This document shows positions 50,431-60,261 of a stretch of 64,000 bases of DNA, piece after piece; positions within the stretch are counted from its first letter, which is position 1; the number at the start of each line of letters is the position of its first letter. The DNA is from Rhizobium sp. NFR07 (GTDB lineage: Bacteria > Pseudomonadota > Alphaproteobacteria > Rhizobiales > Rhizobiaceae), in the NCBI RefSeq assembly GCF_900111905.1, contig NZ_FOKM01000008.1, positions 216,242-280,241 on the forward strand. Reading direction: 5' to 3'. Both the position numbers and the translations under genes were made by a program. The notes below the pieces were generated by a model, which saw nothing but the letters and a program-made list of their open reading frames with translations, was not told where the DNA came from and made no database searches.

Positions 50431-53268
50431 TTGACTGAACAAAGCACACCCGGCGGCGGAAAGCTGCCCCCAGGCATCGAACCCATTTCCATCATGGAAG
50501 AGATGCAGCGGTCCTATCTCGATTACGCCATGAGCGTGATCGTCAGCCGCGCGCTTCCCGATGTCCGTGACGGCCTGAAGCCGGTTCACCGGCGCATTCT
50601 TTACGGCATGTCCGAACTCGGCATCGACTGGAACAAGAAATACGTCAAATGCGCCCGTGTTACCGGGGACGTGATGGGTAAATACCATCCGCACGGCAAC
50701 TCGGCGATCTATGATGCGCTGGCCCGTATGGCACAGGACTGGTCGCTCCGGCTGCCGCTGATCGACGGTCAGGGCAATTTCGGTTCGATCGACGGCGATC
50801 CGCCGGCAGCCGAGCGTTATACCGAATGTCGCCTTGAAAAGGCTGCTCATTCCCTGCTCGATGATCTCGACAAGGAAACCGTCGATTTCCGGGACAACTA
50901 CGATGGCACCCTGTCGGAGCCCGTCGTGGTTCCGGCGAAGTTCCCGAACCTTCTGGTCAACGGCGCAGGCGGCATCGCCGTCGGCATGGCGACCAACATA
51001 CCGCCGCACAATCTCGGCGAAGTCATCGACGGCTGCATCGCGCTGATCGACAATCCGGCGATCGACCTGCCGGAAATGATGGAAATCATCCCCGGTCCGG
51101 ACTTCCCGACCGGCGCGATGATCCTCGGCAAGAACGGTATCCGCTCGGCCTACGAGACCGGCCGCGGTTCTGTCATGATGCGCGGCGTCGCCACCATCGA
51201 ACCGATGCGCGGTGATCGCGAGCAGATCATCGTCACCGAAGTTCCCTACCAGGTGAACAAGGCCTCGATGATCGAGAAGATGGCCGAATTGGTCAAGGAA
51301 AAGCGCATCGAGGGCATTTCCGACCTGCGCGACGAATCCGACCGTCAGGGCTACCGCGTCGTCATCGAATTGAAGCGGGATGCCAATGCCGATGTCATCC
51401 TCAACCAGCTCTACCGCTACACGCCGCTGCAGACCTCCTTCGGCTGCAACATGGTGGCGCTGAACGGCGGCAAGCCGGAGCAGCTGACGCTGCTCGACAT
51501 GCTTCGCGCTTTCGTCTCCTTCCGTGAGGAAGTCGTCAGCCGCCGCACGAAATACCTGCTGCGCAAGGCGCGCGAACGCGCCCACGTCTTGGTCGGTCTG
51601 GCGATTGCGGTCGCCAATATCGACGAAGTCATCGCGCTCATCCGCCGTGCGCCCGATCCGGCGACCGCCCGCGAGCAGTTGATGACCCGCCGCTGGCCGG
51701 CCCATGACGTCGAGGCGCTGATCCGCCTGATCGACGACCCGCGCCACAAGATCAACGATGACGCGACCTACAACCTCTCGGAAGAGCAGGCCCGCGCCAT
51801 CCTCGAACTGCGTCTCGCCCGTCTGACCGCCCTCGGCCGCGATGAAATCGCCGACGAGTTGAACAAGATCGGCGCTGAGATTTCGGATTACCTCGACATC
51901 CTGTCCTCGCGCATCCGCATCCAGACGCTGGTCAAGGAAGAGCTCGCCGCCGTTCGTGACGAATTCGGCACGCCGCGCCGCACGCAGATCCTCGATGCCG
52001 GCCTCGACATGGACGATGAAGACCTCATCGCCCGCGAGGACATGGTCGTGACCGTCTCGCATCTCGGCTACATCAAGCGCGTCCCGCTCAACACTTATCG
52101 CGCCCAGCGCCGTGGCGGTAAGGGGCGGTCCGGCATGGCGACGCGCGACGAGGATTTCGTCTCGCGCCTGTTCGTGGTCAACACCCACACGCCGGTCCTG
52201 TTCTTCTCCTCGCGTGGCATCGTCTACAAGGAAAAGGTCTGGCGCCTGCCGATCGGCACGCCGCAGTCCCGCGGCAAGGCGCTGATCAACATGCTGCCGC
52301 TGGAACCCGGCGAACGTATCACCACCATTATGCCGCTGCCCGAGGACGAGGATAGCTGGGCAAACCTCGACGTCATGTTCGCAACGACGCGCGGCACCGT
52401 TCGCCGCAACAAGCTCAGCGACTTCGTCCAGGTCAACCGCAACGGCAAGATCGCCATGAAGCTCGAGGAGGAGGGTGATGAAATCCTCTCCGTCGAAACC
52501 TGCACGGCGCCGAACCACGCAATCGGCATCCCGGGCGATGATGTTCTACTGACGACGGCGCTCGGCCAGGCGATCCGCTTCCCGGTCGATGAGGTCCGCG
52601 TCTTTGCGGGCCGCAATTCGATCGGCGTTCGCGGCATCAATCTCGGCGACGGCGACCGCATTATCTCGATGACGATCGTCAGCCATGTCGATGCAGAGCC
52701 GTGGGAGCGTGCCGCTTACCTGAAACGTTCGGCGACCGAACGTCGCGCCGCCGGCGTGGACGAGGAAGACATCGCTCTTGTCGGCGAGGAAGTCACTGAA
52801 GAGGGACAGTTGACCGACGAACGTTACGAAGACCTGAAGGCACGCGAACAGTTCGTGCTGACGGTCTCGGAAAAGGGCTTCGGCAAGCGTTCGTCGTCTT
52901 ACGACTTCCGCACATCCGGCCGCGGCGGCAAGGGCATCCGTGCCACCGACACCTCGAAGACCAACGAGATCGGCGAACTCGTCGCAGCCTTCCCGGTCGA
53001 AGACGGCGACCAGATCATGCTGGTGTCGGATGGCGGTGTTCTCATCCGCGTTCCGGTCGGCGGCATCCGTATCGCCAGCCGCGCCACCAAGGGTGTCACC
53101 ATCTTCTCCACTGCCAAGGACGAGAAGGTCGTGTCCGTCGAGCGCATCAGCGAGCCGGAAGGCGACGATGAGGTGGCAACCGACGAGCTTGGCGAAGGTG
53201 CGGGTGATGCCGGCGATGCGACCGATAACGGTTCGGAGCCGGAAGCCGGTGACGACAACGGCGCCTGA
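50431..53268 (+). CDS. gyrA: DNA gyrase subunit A
   Basis: 945 residues. Catalytic Tyr130 is in [11 protein letters not shown], the quinolone region is [17 protein letters not shown] (S91 and D95 occupy the positions of E. coli S83 and D87), and the C-terminal beta-pinwheel repeats run from about 540 onward ([12 protein letters not shown]). The C-terminus is an acidic tail. The start is TTG at 50431 (MTEQSTPGG); no ATG lies nearby in frame before the conserved region [21 protein letters not shown]. Confidence 0.97.
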   Translation: MTEQSTPGGGKLPPGIEPISIMEEMQRSYLDYAMSVIVSRALPDVRDGLKPVHRRILYGMSELGIDWNKKYVKCARVTGDVMGKYHPHGNSAIYDALARMAQDWSLRLPLIDGQGNFGSIDGDPPAAERYTECRLEKAAHSLLDDLDKETVDFRDNYDGTLSEPVVVPAKFPNLLVNGAGGIAVGMATNIPPHNLGEVIDGCIALIDNPAIDLPEMMEIIPGPDFPTGAMILGKNGIRSAYETGRGSVMMRGVATIEPMRGDREQIIVTEVPYQVNKASMIEKMAELVKEKRIEGISDLRDESDRQGYRVVIELKRDANADVILNQLYRYTPLQTSFGCNMVALNGGKPEQLTLLDMLRAFVSFREEVVSRRTKYLLRKARERAHVLVGLAIAVANIDEVIALIRRAPDPATAREQLMTRRWPAHDVEALIRLIDDPRHKINDDATYNLSEEQARAILELRLARLTALGRDEIADELNKIGAEISDYLDILSSRIRIQTLVKEELAAVRDEFGTPRRTQILDAGLDMDDEDLIAREDMVVTVSHLGYIKRVPLNTYRAQRRGGKGRSGMATRDEDFVSRLFVVNTHTPVLFFSSRGIVYKEKVWRLPIGTPQSRGKALINMLPLEPGERITTIMPLPEDEDSWANLDVMFATTRGTVRRNKLSDFVQVNRNGKIAMKLEEEGDEILSVETCTAPNHAIGIPGDDVLLTTALGQAIRFPVDEVRVFAGRNSIGVRGINLGDGDRIISMTIVSHVDAEPWERAAYLKRSATERRAAGVDEEDIALVGEEVTEEGQLTDERYEDLKAREQFVLTVSEKGFGKRSSSYDFRTSGRGGKGIRATDTSKTNEIGELVAAFPVEDGDQIMLVSDGGVLIRVPVGGIRIASRATKGVTIFSTAKDEKVVSVERISEPEGDDEVATDELGEGAGDAGDATDNGSEPEAGDDNGA

Positions 53269-53327
53269 GGGCGCCGTTCAAGTGCCGCTCGAACCGGGCG
53301 GCGCATCATCTTCGAAATGAACAGAAG

Positions 53328-53359
53328 AAAGCCGGAGAACTCGCGTTCTCCGGCTTTTT
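53328..53359 (+). terminator. Intrinsic terminator after gyrA
   Basis: AAAGCCGGAGAAC (53328-53340), loop TCGC, GTTCTCCGGCTTT (53345-53357), then TT. A 13-bp perfect stem, 59 nt after the stop. Confidence 0.93.
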
Positions 53360-53405
53360 CAATTGGATCCCATCGCCTTTGCCTTGGGAGGACGGCGTTC
53401 CCTCG

Positions 53406-53540
53406 TCAGAACGCCGTGTGGCGACGGGCAAAACTCTCGATATCCTCGCGCTCGCGGCGAAGTTCGGACAATGTCGATGCCAGGAGCGCGACGCACAGGC
53501 TGCTGAGCAGTCCGGCGAGGGTCGTAAGCGTCACGATCAT
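53406..53540 (-). CDS. Very small membrane protein, 44 residues
   Basis: It begins MIVTLTTLAGLLSSLCVALL, one helix at about 3-21, then a charged helix (LSELRRERED) and ends RRHTAF. TAAGGAG stands about 8 nt before the ATG (53538-53540). It starts 29 nt after the 59-residue gene, so they look like a two-gene unit. A 9-bp inverted repeat (ACGGCGTTC, 53392-53400; GAACGCCGT, 53409-53417) overlaps its stop. No family recognised. Confidence 0.6.
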   Translation of the reverse strand: MIVTLTTLAGLLSSLCVALLASTLSELRREREDIESFARRHTAF

Positions 53541-53569
53541 GGTGCGCTCCTTAAACCGAATGCCCCGGC

Positions 53570-53749
53570 TTAATAGTAGGAAATGTCCTGGTAACGACCG
53601 GTAACCTGCGGGTAGCTGGTGTCAGTCGTGTTGGAACGATCCTGGTAAAGCGTGACGGTAGCCGCCAGCATCACGGCGATCATCGAGGTCCATACCAGGT
53701 TGATCATCGCGACCTTGTCGAGCATGAGCGAGTTCTTTCTCGTGAACAT
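53570..53749 (-). CDS. Small membrane protein, 59 residues
   Basis: It begins MFTRKNSLMLDKVAMINLVW, has a helix at about 14-33, then YQDRSNTTDTSYPQVTGRYQ and ends ISYY. AGGAAGACGGAG lies before the ATG at 53747-53749. The N-terminus is basic and the aromatic, polar tail should be periplasmic. A 38-bp direct-repeat module lies about 80 bp upstream. No family recognised. Confidence 0.6.
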   Translation of the reverse strand: MFTRKNSLMLDKVAMINLVWTSMIAVMLAATVTLYQDRSNTTDTSYPQVTGRYQDISYY

Positions 53750-53830
53750 CTCCGTCTTCCTTTTCTTTTGCCTGATCGCTTCATGCGACCAGGTTCCACC
53801 GCATTTTGAGAGAAGACTATCTGAACGGCT

Positions 53831-53868
53831 CTGAAGCGACCCTGAAGGGTCCGTTCATCTGGCGTTCA
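53831..53868 (-). promoter_or_regulatory. Direct-repeat regulatory module, copy A
   Basis: On the plus strand, CTGAA at 53831 and 53842 and GTTCA at 53853 and 53864: four half-sites, all with an 11-bp step. One helical turn between repeats is typical of OmpR/PhoB-type response regulators. It is upstream of the 59-residue gene and matches copy B at 32 of 38 positions. Confidence 0.6.
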
Positions 53869-53881
53869 TCTTTCTCCGCCC

Positions 53882-53968
53882 TCAGGCGTCGATCTGGTCC
53901 GCGGCGATCAACAGTGCCTCCAGCATCAGGGATGCGAATACTGCGGCGATCACGATCAGGACCAGCAT
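53882..53968 (-). CDS. Tiny membrane peptide, 28 residues
   Basis: MLVLIVIAAVFASLMLEALL followed by IAADQIDA: a single hydrophobic helix and a short polar end. GAGAGAAACC precedes the ATG (53966-53968), a fair ribosome-binding site. It is very short, so the call rests on composition and on copy B of the regulatory module 63 bp upstream. It resembles other tiny membrane subunits in size but not in a recognised sequence. Confidence 0.4.
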   Translation of the reverse strand: MLVLIVIAAVFASLMLEALLIAADQIDA

Positions 53969-54031
53969 AGGTTTCTCTCACGACACGGACGGGATGTTTC
54001 CCGCCACGGTTTGCAATAAAGCAGGTTGCTG

Positions 54032-54069
54032 CTGAAACGACCTTGAATGGCCCGTTCATCTGCGGTTCA
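54032..54069 (-). promoter_or_regulatory. Direct-repeat regulatory module, copy B
   Basis: CTGAA at 54032, TTGAA at 54043, GTTCA at 54054 and 54065: the same four-part, 11-bp layout as copy A. It lies about 63 bp before the 28-residue gene and about 95 bp before coaD on the other strand. Confidence 0.6.
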
Positions 54070-54164
54070 GGCGTCCAACCCTTGCGCAGGCGCGACCGAC
54101 GTGACAAAAGGCCGTTGAATTTTCACCGGCCAGTTCAGGCGCCAGGTAGAAGGCCAGGCAAGGC

Positions 54165-54659
54165 ATGACGACCGCTTTTTATCCCGGATCCTTCGATCCG
54201 ATGACGAACGGGCATCTCGACGTGCTTGTTCAGGCGCTGCAGGTGGCAGACCGGGTGATTGTCGCGATCGGCGTTCATCCGGGCAAGACGCCGCTCTTTT
54301 CGTTCGAGGAGAGGGCAGATCTGATCCGTGCGTCGCTCGCTGAGGCGCTTCCCGAAAAGGCCGGCAACATAGACGTCGTATCCTTCGATCGTCTGGTCGT
54401 GGATGCGGCGCGTGCCAACGGCGCGAGATTGCTCATTCGCGGGCTGCGCGACGGGACGGACCTCGATTATGAAATGCAGATGGCCGGCATGAACCGCCAG
54501 ATGGCGCCGGACGTGCAGACGGTCTTCCTGCCGGCCGGCACGGCGTCACGGCCCATAACCGCCACATTGGTTCGCCAGATCGCTTCCATGGGCGGCGATG
54601 TGAGTGCCTTCGTGCCGGCGCCCGTTCTTGCCGCCCTCAAGTCGAAATTCGTCCGCTGA
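54165..54659 (+). CDS. coaD: Phosphopantetheine adenylyltransferase
   Basis: 164 residues. [19 protein letters not shown] contains the TxGH nucleotidyltransferase motif at 14-17, [17 protein letters not shown] is the family middle block, and [10 protein letters not shown] replaces the more common ISSTLVR. It makes dephospho-CoA. It begins the group coaD, two cyclophilins, queA, tgt. Confidence 0.95.
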   Translation: MTTAFYPGSFDPMTNGHLDVLVQALQVADRVIVAIGVHPGKTPLFSFEERADLIRASLAEALPEKAGNIDVVSFDRLVVDAARANGARLLIRGLRDGTDLDYEMQMAGMNRQMAPDVQTVFLPAGTASRPITATLVRQIASMGGDVSAFVPAPVLAALKSKFVR

Positions 54660-54683
54660 TTGTTCCGAAACACGGAGTTTACA

Positions 54684-55250
54684 ATGAAATTGCTTCATCT
54701 CGGCTTTGCCGGCCTGGTTGCCCTCGCATCGACGATGACCTCGGCCTATGCCGACGATCTTCTGACCATCCAGCTCAAGGATGGCCCGGTCGTCATAAAG
54801 CTCGCGCCGGAAGTGGCACCCAAGCACGTCGCCCAGATCGAGGCGCTGGCGCAGAAGGGCGAATACGACAACGTCGTTTTCCACCGTGTCATCGAGGGCT
54901 TCATGGCGCAGACCGGCGACGTCGAGTTCGGCAAGCAGGGCGGATCGAAGTTCAACCCCAAGCGCGCCGGCATGGGCGGTTCCGAAATGCCGGATATCCC
55001 GGCCGAATTCTCCAAGGTGCCGTTCAAGCGCGGCACGGTCGGCATGGCCCGCTCGCAGGATCCGAATTCCGCCAATTCGCAGTTCTTCATCATGTTCGAT
55101 GAAGGCGCATTTCTGAATGGCCAGTACACCGTCGTCGGCCAGGTTCAGTCTGGCATGGAATTCGTCGACAAGATCAAGCGCGGCGAGGGCGGCAACGGCG
55201 AAGTGACCAATCCCGACAAGATGGTCAAGGTCACCGTCACAAAGAAATAA
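54684..55250 (+). CDS. Exported cyclophilin-type peptidyl-prolyl isomerase
   Basis: 188 residues with a signal peptide (MKLLHLGFAGLVALAST...AYA, cleavage at about 25), so periplasmic. Cyclophilin motifs: VVFHRVIEGFMAQTGD and ANSQFFIMFDE. It speeds proline isomerisation in folding proteins. CGGAG precedes the ATG at 54684. The next gene is a second, closely similar cyclophilin without a signal. Confidence 0.92.
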   Translation: MKLLHLGFAGLVALASTMTSAYADDLLTIQLKDGPVVIKLAPEVAPKHVAQIEALAQKGEYDNVVFHRVIEGFMAQTGDVEFGKQGGSKFNPKRAGMGGSEMPDIPAEFSKVPFKRGTVGMARSQDPNSANSQFFIMFDEGAFLNGQYTVVGQVQSGMEFVDKIKRGEGGNGEVTNPDKMVKVTVTKK

Positions 55251-55310
55251 CTGCGCAGAGCGCCCACGTTTTCACTAGAAAAGCCTCAAAAGGCAAAGAA
55301 GGAGACACTT

Positions 55311-55820
55311 ATGGCCGAGATCAAGGATCCCGAAAACACCCTCATCATGCAGACGACGAAGGGTCAGGTCATCATCTCGCTGCTTCCGGACCTCGCGCCG
55401 GAGCATGTCGCCCGCATCAAGGAACTGGCACGCGAAGAGGCCTATGACGGCGTCGTCTTCCACCGCGTCATCCCCGATTTCATGGCCCAGACTGGCGACG
55501 TGAAGTTCGGCAAGAAGGGCGGCGAAAGCTTCAACCCGTCGCGCGCCGGCATGGGCGGTTCCGACAAGCCGGACCTGAAGGCTGAATTCTCGGCCGTTCC
55601 GCACGTTCGCGGCACCTGCTCCATGGCCCGTTCGCAGAGCCCGAACTCGGCCAACTCGCAGTTCTTCATCTGCTTCACGGATGCTCCGTGGCTGAACAAG
55701 CAGTATTCCGTCTGGGGCCAGGTCATCGAAGGCATGGACATCATCGACCAGATCAAGAAGGGCGAGCCCGTCCAGGATCCGGATTCGATCACTTCCGTCC
55801 GCGTCGCAGCCGACGTTTAA
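55311..55820 (+). CDS. ppiB: Cytoplasmic cyclophilin-type peptidyl-prolyl isomerase
   Basis: 169 residues, no signal peptide. VVFHRVIPDFMAQTGDVKFG and ANSQFFICFTDAPWLN are the active-site blocks. The resemblance to the exported neighbour runs through the whole domain (for example FNPKRAGMGGS and FNPSRAGMGGS), which suggests tandem duplication. AAGGAG precedes the ATG. Confidence 0.93.
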   Translation: MAEIKDPENTLIMQTTKGQVIISLLPDLAPEHVARIKELAREEAYDGVVFHRVIPDFMAQTGDVKFGKKGGESFNPSRAGMGGSDKPDLKAEFSAVPHVRGTCSMARSQSPNSANSQFFICFTDAPWLNKQYSVWGQVIEGMDIIDQIKKGEPVQDPDSITSVRVAADV

Positions 55821-55837
55821 TTCGACCTGACGATTTT

Positions 55838-55877
55838 GGCCCGCTCCGTCGTCCGAGGCGGGGCGGGCCTGCTTTTT
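55838..55877 (+). terminator. Terminator-like hairpin before queA
   Basis: GGCCCGC (55838-55844) pairs with GCGGGCC (55863-55869) across an 18-nt loop, followed by TGCTTTTTG. It may separate ppiB from queA, although only 10 nt remain before the queA start, so it could also act in the queA leader. Confidence 0.55.
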
Positions 55878-55886
55878 GAGAGAACC

Positions 55887-56969
55887 ATGCGCGTCGACCT
55901 ATTCGATTTCGATCTGCCGGAAGAAAACATTGCGCTGAGGCCCGCAAGCCCGCGGGATAGCGCGCGCTTTCTCGTCGTGCGTCCGGATTCCGATCCGGTT
56001 CTGGCCGATCATCGCGTGTCGGAACTCGCAGATTTTCTGAAGCCCGGTGATGCGCTGGTCTTCAACGATACCAAGGTCATTCCCGCCCAGCTCGAAGGCG
56101 TGAGACATCGCGAAGGGGCGGGCGGCCAGCAGGTTTCGGCAACGCTGCACATGCGCACCGCGGCTGATGTCTGGAAAGCCTTCGCCAAGCCCGGCAAGCG
56201 CATCAAGATCGGCGACCGCATCGAATTCGGCCATTCCGGCGACACCTGCCTTCTCGGCTCGCTGACGGCGACGGTTGAGGAGAAAGGCGAGGGCGGTGAG
56301 GTTACGCTTCGCTTCGATCTGTCCGGTCCGGCGCTCGACGAGGCGATCATGTCCGTCGGCCATATCCCGCTGCCCCCTTACATCGCCGCCAAACGCGCCG
56401 AGGATGCCAAGGACCGGCAGGACTACCAGACCATCTATGCCCGCGAGAAGGGCGCCGTTGCGGCCCCGACCGCCGGCCTGCATTTCACGCCCGATCTGTT
56501 TGCCAGCCTTGATGCTGCGGGTATCGAACGCCACTTCGTCACCTTGCATGTCGGCGCCGGAACGTTCCTGCCGATGAAGGTGGACGACACGGTCGACCAC
56601 AAGATGCATCAGGAAATCGGTTACGTCAGCGCCGAGACGGCAGAAAAGCTTAATGCTGTGAAGGCGAGGGGCGGGCGCATCGTCTGCGTCGGCACCACGT
56701 CTCTGCGCCTTATCGAGAGTGCCGCGATCGACGACGGCATGATCGAGCCGTGGACCGGTCCGACCGGCATCTTCATCACGCCCGGCTATCGCTTCAAGGC
56801 GGTGGACATGCTGATGACCAATTTCCACCTGCCGAAATCCACCCTGTTCATGCTCGTCTCGGCCTTTAGCGGCCTGGAGACGATGCAGAGCGCCTACGCC
56901 CATGCCATTCAGGTGGGCTACCGCTTTTATTCCTATGGCGATTCCAGCCTGCTTTTCCGGAAAGACTAG
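55887..56969 (+). CDS. queA: S-adenosylmethionine:tRNA ribosyltransferase-isomerase
   Basis: 360 residues. [24 protein letters not shown] is the standard QueA N-terminus, with [22 protein letters not shown] and [13 protein letters not shown] further on. It adds the epoxycyclopentane part of queuosine to tRNA. The ATG at 55887 was chosen; the frame is open upstream but unconserved. tgt starts directly after its stop codon. Confidence 0.95.
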   Translation: MRVDLFDFDLPEENIALRPASPRDSARFLVVRPDSDPVLADHRVSELADFLKPGDALVFNDTKVIPAQLEGVRHREGAGGQQVSATLHMRTAADVWKAFAKPGKRIKIGDRIEFGHSGDTCLLGSLTATVEEKGEGGEVTLRFDLSGPALDEAIMSVGHIPLPPYIAAKRAEDAKDRQDYQTIYAREKGAVAAPTAGLHFTPDLFASLDAAGIERHFVTLHVGAGTFLPMKVDDTVDHKMHQEIGYVSAETAEKLNAVKARGGRIVCVGTTSLRLIESAAIDDGMIEPWTGPTGIFITPGYRFKAVDMLMTNFHLPKSTLFMLVSAFSGLETMQSAYAHAIQVGYRFYSYGDSSLLFRKD

Positions 56970-58103
56970 ATGACCAGCGAGAACTTCCAGTTCACCCTGA
57001 AGAAGACCGATGGCGGCGCCCGCCTCGGAGAAGTATCGATGCCGCGCGGCACGATCCGCACCCCGGCCTTCATGCCGGTTGGCACCGTCGGCACCGTCAA
57101 GGCCATGTATCTCGACCAGGTGAAGGATACTGGCGCCGACATCATCCTCGGCAATACCTATCACCTGATGCTGCGCCCGGGCGCCGAGCGCGTCGCACGC
57201 CTCGGTGGCCTGCACAAGCTGATCCGCTGGGAGGGCCCGATCCTGACGGATTCCGGCGGATTCCAGGTCATGTCGCTGTCGGGCCTGCGCAAGCTCGACG
57301 AGAAGGGCGTTACCTTCAAGAGCCATATCGACGGCTCGCTGCACCACATGTCGCCGGAGCGCTCGATCGAGATCCAGGGCCTGCTCGGCTCAGATATCCA
57401 GATGCAGCTCGACGAATGCGTGGCACTGCCGGCCGAACCGCGTGAAATCGAACGCGCCATGGAAATGTCGCTGCGCTGGGCCGAGCGCTGCCGCGTCGCT
57501 TTCGGCGAGCAGCCGGGCAAGGCGATGTTCGGCATCGTCCAGGGCGGCGACATTCCCGCACTACGCGTCCGTTCGGCGGAGGGCCTGAAGCAGCTGGATC
57601 TCAAGGGTTACGCGGTCGGCGGCCTCGCCGTCGGCGAGCCGCAGGACGTGATGCTGTCCATGCTGGATACGACGCTGCCGGTCCTGCCGACCGAAAAGCC
57701 GCGCTACCTGATGGGTGTCGGCACGCCGGACGACATGCTGAAATCGGTCGCTCGCGGCATCGACATGTTCGACTGCGTCATGCCGACCCGCTCCGGCCGT
57801 CACGGCCTGGCCTTTACCCGCCGCGGCCGCGTCAACCTGCGCAATGCCCGCCACGCAGAGGACATGCGCCCGCTCGACGAGGAATCGAATTGCCCGGCCG
57901 CCCGCGACTATTCCCGCGCCTACCTGCACCACCTCTGCCGCTCCGATGAAGCGCTCGGCGGCATGCTGCTCTCGTGGAACAACCTTAATTACTACCAGGA
58001 CCTGATGAAGGGCATCCGCCAGTCGATCGAGGAAGGCCGCTTTGCGGATTTCTATGCGAAGACGCAGGAGGAATGGGCGAAGGGCGATATCGATCCTGTC
58101 TGA
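56970..58103 (+). CDS. tgt: tRNA-guanine transglycosylase
   Basis: 377 residues. It swaps guanine 34 for preQ1 in GUN tRNAs. Visible: [17 protein letters not shown], the catalytic Asp in [21 protein letters not shown] and the second Asp in [12 protein letters not shown]. Unusually, the zinc site CxCxxC...H is not intact: the region reads [18 protein letters not shown] and LSWNNLNYY, so only one of the three cysteines remains and the His is Asn. The remaining sequence is a full-length Tgt. Confidence 0.94.
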   Translation: MTSENFQFTLKKTDGGARLGEVSMPRGTIRTPAFMPVGTVGTVKAMYLDQVKDTGADIILGNTYHLMLRPGAERVARLGGLHKLIRWEGPILTDSGGFQVMSLSGLRKLDEKGVTFKSHIDGSLHHMSPERSIEIQGLLGSDIQMQLDECVALPAEPREIERAMEMSLRWAERCRVAFGEQPGKAMFGIVQGGDIPALRVRSAEGLKQLDLKGYAVGGLAVGEPQDVMLSMLDTTLPVLPTEKPRYLMGVGTPDDMLKSVARGIDMFDCVMPTRSGRHGLAFTRRGRVNLRNARHAEDMRPLDEESNCPAARDYSRAYLHHLCRSDEALGGMLLSWNNLNYYQDLMKGIRQSIEEGRFADFYAKTQEEWAKGDIDPV

Positions 58104-58123
58104 TGAGGCGGGCGCCTTTAGCT

Positions 58124-58251
58124 GATCTCCCCCTTTGTGGGGGAGATGGCCGGCAGGCCAGAGGGGGGCTCAACACACTCCTCGTCTATTGAGTTTGCGG
58201 TGCCACCCCCCTCTGTCACTTCGTGACATCTCCCCCACAAAGGGGGAGATC
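58124..58251. repeat. Palindromic repeat with 25-bp perfect ends
   Basis: GATCTCCCCCTTTGTGGGGG... at 58124 and its exact reverse complement ending at 58251 make a 128-bp element with 25-nt perfect inverted ends; inside are GAGGGGGG and CCCCCCTC and a CACTTCGTG hairpin. This is a common rhizobial noncoding repeat. It sits after tgt. Confidence 0.8.
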
Positions 58252-58322
58252 ACCGGGAGCACGCCGCGCCACCTCATCTCCCAAGCGGCGGCGATACCCG
58301 CCTTTTGTTCAATTTCGCCCGA

Positions 58323-58748
58323 TCAAATTCCCTGGCTGGCCGTATTCGGCATCATCCGCACACCGTTCACCTTGTACGACCCGTCATCCAGCAGCCGCAT
58401 CTCGTAGATCGCAGTCCAGTCCTTGCCTTCCCTGGCGCTGATCATCACCTCCTGAAACACCAGTTCACCGCCGCCGACCAGTTTCGATCGGCCGAAGGCG
58501 TAGTTTCCGGCGTGGTAGACCGGCTCATAGTTCTTCTGAACCATGGTGAGGAACGTGTCCTTGTCGGGGTAGATGCTGCGGATATCAGGCGAGGCGTAGG
58601 AATAGGCGCGGTCCGCATCGTCAGCGATCAGCGCATCGATCTGGCCGGAGATCACGGCCTGCGCATCGGCGACCGGATCGTCGGCATGGGCGGCGGGAAC
58701 GGATACGAGCATGAGGGACGCAACAAGAGAAGCAAATCGAACGGCCAT
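58323..58748 (-). CDS. DUF4864-like secreted protein
   Basis: 141 residues with a signal peptide (MAVRFASLVASLMLVSVPAAHA). The mature part (QAVISGQIDALIADDADRAYSYASPDIRSIYPDKDTFLTMV...) fits DUF4864, an NTF2-like small domain of unknown role. ATG 58746-58748 gives the best signal peptide. Confidence 0.78.
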   Translation of the reverse strand: MAVRFASLVASLMLVSVPAAHADDPVADAQAVISGQIDALIADDADRAYSYASPDIRSIYPDKDTFLTMVQKNYEPVYHAGNYAFGRSKLVGGGELVFQEVMISAREGKDWTAIYEMRLLDDGSYKVNGVRMMPNTASQGI

Positions 58749-58968
58749 CGGACAGTCTCCAGCAACGATCATCGAATGGTAGCGCGTTTCTCATTGCTGA
58801 AAAGATGAGCGTGGAGATATTTTCATCATACGGGGCAATCCGGCGGCCTGTTTCGAGAAAATCGATCTGCGAACATCGAACCACGCAGGGCAGGGTCCCG
58901 TCATCAGCGCTTGTCGCGCCTGTGGCCTCCTGCCACGAATGATGGACTGATTCGATCGGAATGCCTTG

Positions 58969-60114
58969 ATGATCCTGCTGCCGCCCGCCCTGCTTTATTT
59001 CAGCAATGCCATCCTCTTCATCTCGCTCTTCACCCGCCTGCCGTCCATTCAGGAGACGATGCAGATCGACAAGGCGATGCTGGGCTTGGCCTTGCTGAGT
59101 GCGCCTGTCGGCACCTTTCTGGCGCTGCCACTGGCTGGACGGATCACCGATCGCCTGACCCCGCGGCTGACCGCCGTCATCACGCTGCCGATTGTCGCGC
59201 TCCTCAGCCCGCTTCTCACCGTCTTTTCCCTGCCGGGCTTCGTCATCTGCTTCTTCTTCTTCGGTTTCGTACGCACCATTTTCGACGTCTCCGCCAACAT
59301 GATTTCCGCTGGCATAGAGCGGCGCACCGGCGTCAAGGTTCTGTCGCGCAGCCATGGCTTCTGGTCGGTTGGCCTGCTTTTCGGCTCGCTGGCCTCCGGT
59401 TTCCTGGCAGGCGAGGGCGTCTCGCCGACCATCCAGCAGAGCATGGCGGCAGGCCTCGCGCTCCTGGCCTGCCTCACTGTGTTCCTGCTGATGCCGGCAG
59501 ATCCGCCGGCAGTGGCGCCCCCCGTGCGCCGCTCGGCCTATGTCCTGCCGGACCGGATCATCATTTTGATCTGCATCATGGTCTTCGGCCTCTGCATTGT
59601 CGAAGGCGCCGTCTATGACTGGGGGATCTTCTACCTGCGCGAGGTCATGGGCGCGGATCCGGCACTGGCCGGCATGCTCTATGCCGCCTTCACCGTTGGC
59701 ATGGGCGCCACCCGCATGGCCGGCGACATGCTGCGCGACAGGTTCGGCGCGCTGGCCTTGATCCGCTTGTCGGCGATCACCGTCGCCGCCGGCATTATCC
59801 TGCTGGTGACGGCGCCATCCTTCACCATGGCGGGCGCGGCACTGTTCCTCATCGGCTGCGGCATCGCACTCGCCTTCCCGCTCGCGGTCGCCACCACGAT
59901 CGCGCTCGGCAAGGGCCAGCCGTCTGAAAATCTGGCGGCGTTGGCGCTGACGTTGATGCTGTCGACGATCGGCGTACCGCCACTTCTCGGCTTCATCGCC
60001 GAACATGTCAGCCTGTCGGCGGCCTTCATCGTGCTTCTGCCCTGTGTTTTCCTCAGTTTCCTGATGGCGCCTGTGGCCGAAGGAAAACGCCCGTTCCGCC
60101 TGCGCATGCGATAG
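58969..60114 (+). CDS. Major facilitator superfamily transporter
   Basis: 381 residues, about twelve helices. It begins MILLPPALLYFSNAILFISL and carries the MFS loop motif in reduced form (LPLAGRITDRLTPRLTA) and GATRMAGDMLRDRFGALALIR between the halves. Similar to the YbjJ-like sugar or drug transporter group; substrate unknown. A TTG directly upstream of the ATG is also possible. Confidence 0.85.
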   Translation: MILLPPALLYFSNAILFISLFTRLPSIQETMQIDKAMLGLALLSAPVGTFLALPLAGRITDRLTPRLTAVITLPIVALLSPLLTVFSLPGFVICFFFFGFVRTIFDVSANMISAGIERRTGVKVLSRSHGFWSVGLLFGSLASGFLAGEGVSPTIQQSMAAGLALLACLTVFLLMPADPPAVAPPVRRSAYVLPDRIIILICIMVFGLCIVEGAVYDWGIFYLREVMGADPALAGMLYAAFTVGMGATRMAGDMLRDRFGALALIRLSAITVAAGIILLVTAPSFTMAGAALFLIGCGIALAFPLAVATTIALGKGQPSENLAALALTLMLSTIGVPPLLGFIAEHVSLSAAFIVLLPCVFLSFLMAPVAEGKRPFRLRMR

Positions 60115-60261
60115 CTGTGGGAAAACGGGCGAGGGTGGGTTTGGCCGAATCGCCTGCCCCTAATTGGCCATAAGAATGGATCAGGTCTTGAGCCGTCGGG
60201 CGAGAACCCTTACCACTATCCAACACCATGATACCGAAATGCCGAAGACAGGTGACGCTCC

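Noticed and set aside
50335..52518. 727-codon minus-strand open frame opposite gyrA
   Set aside because: Antisense shadow of gyrA with no recognisable domain.
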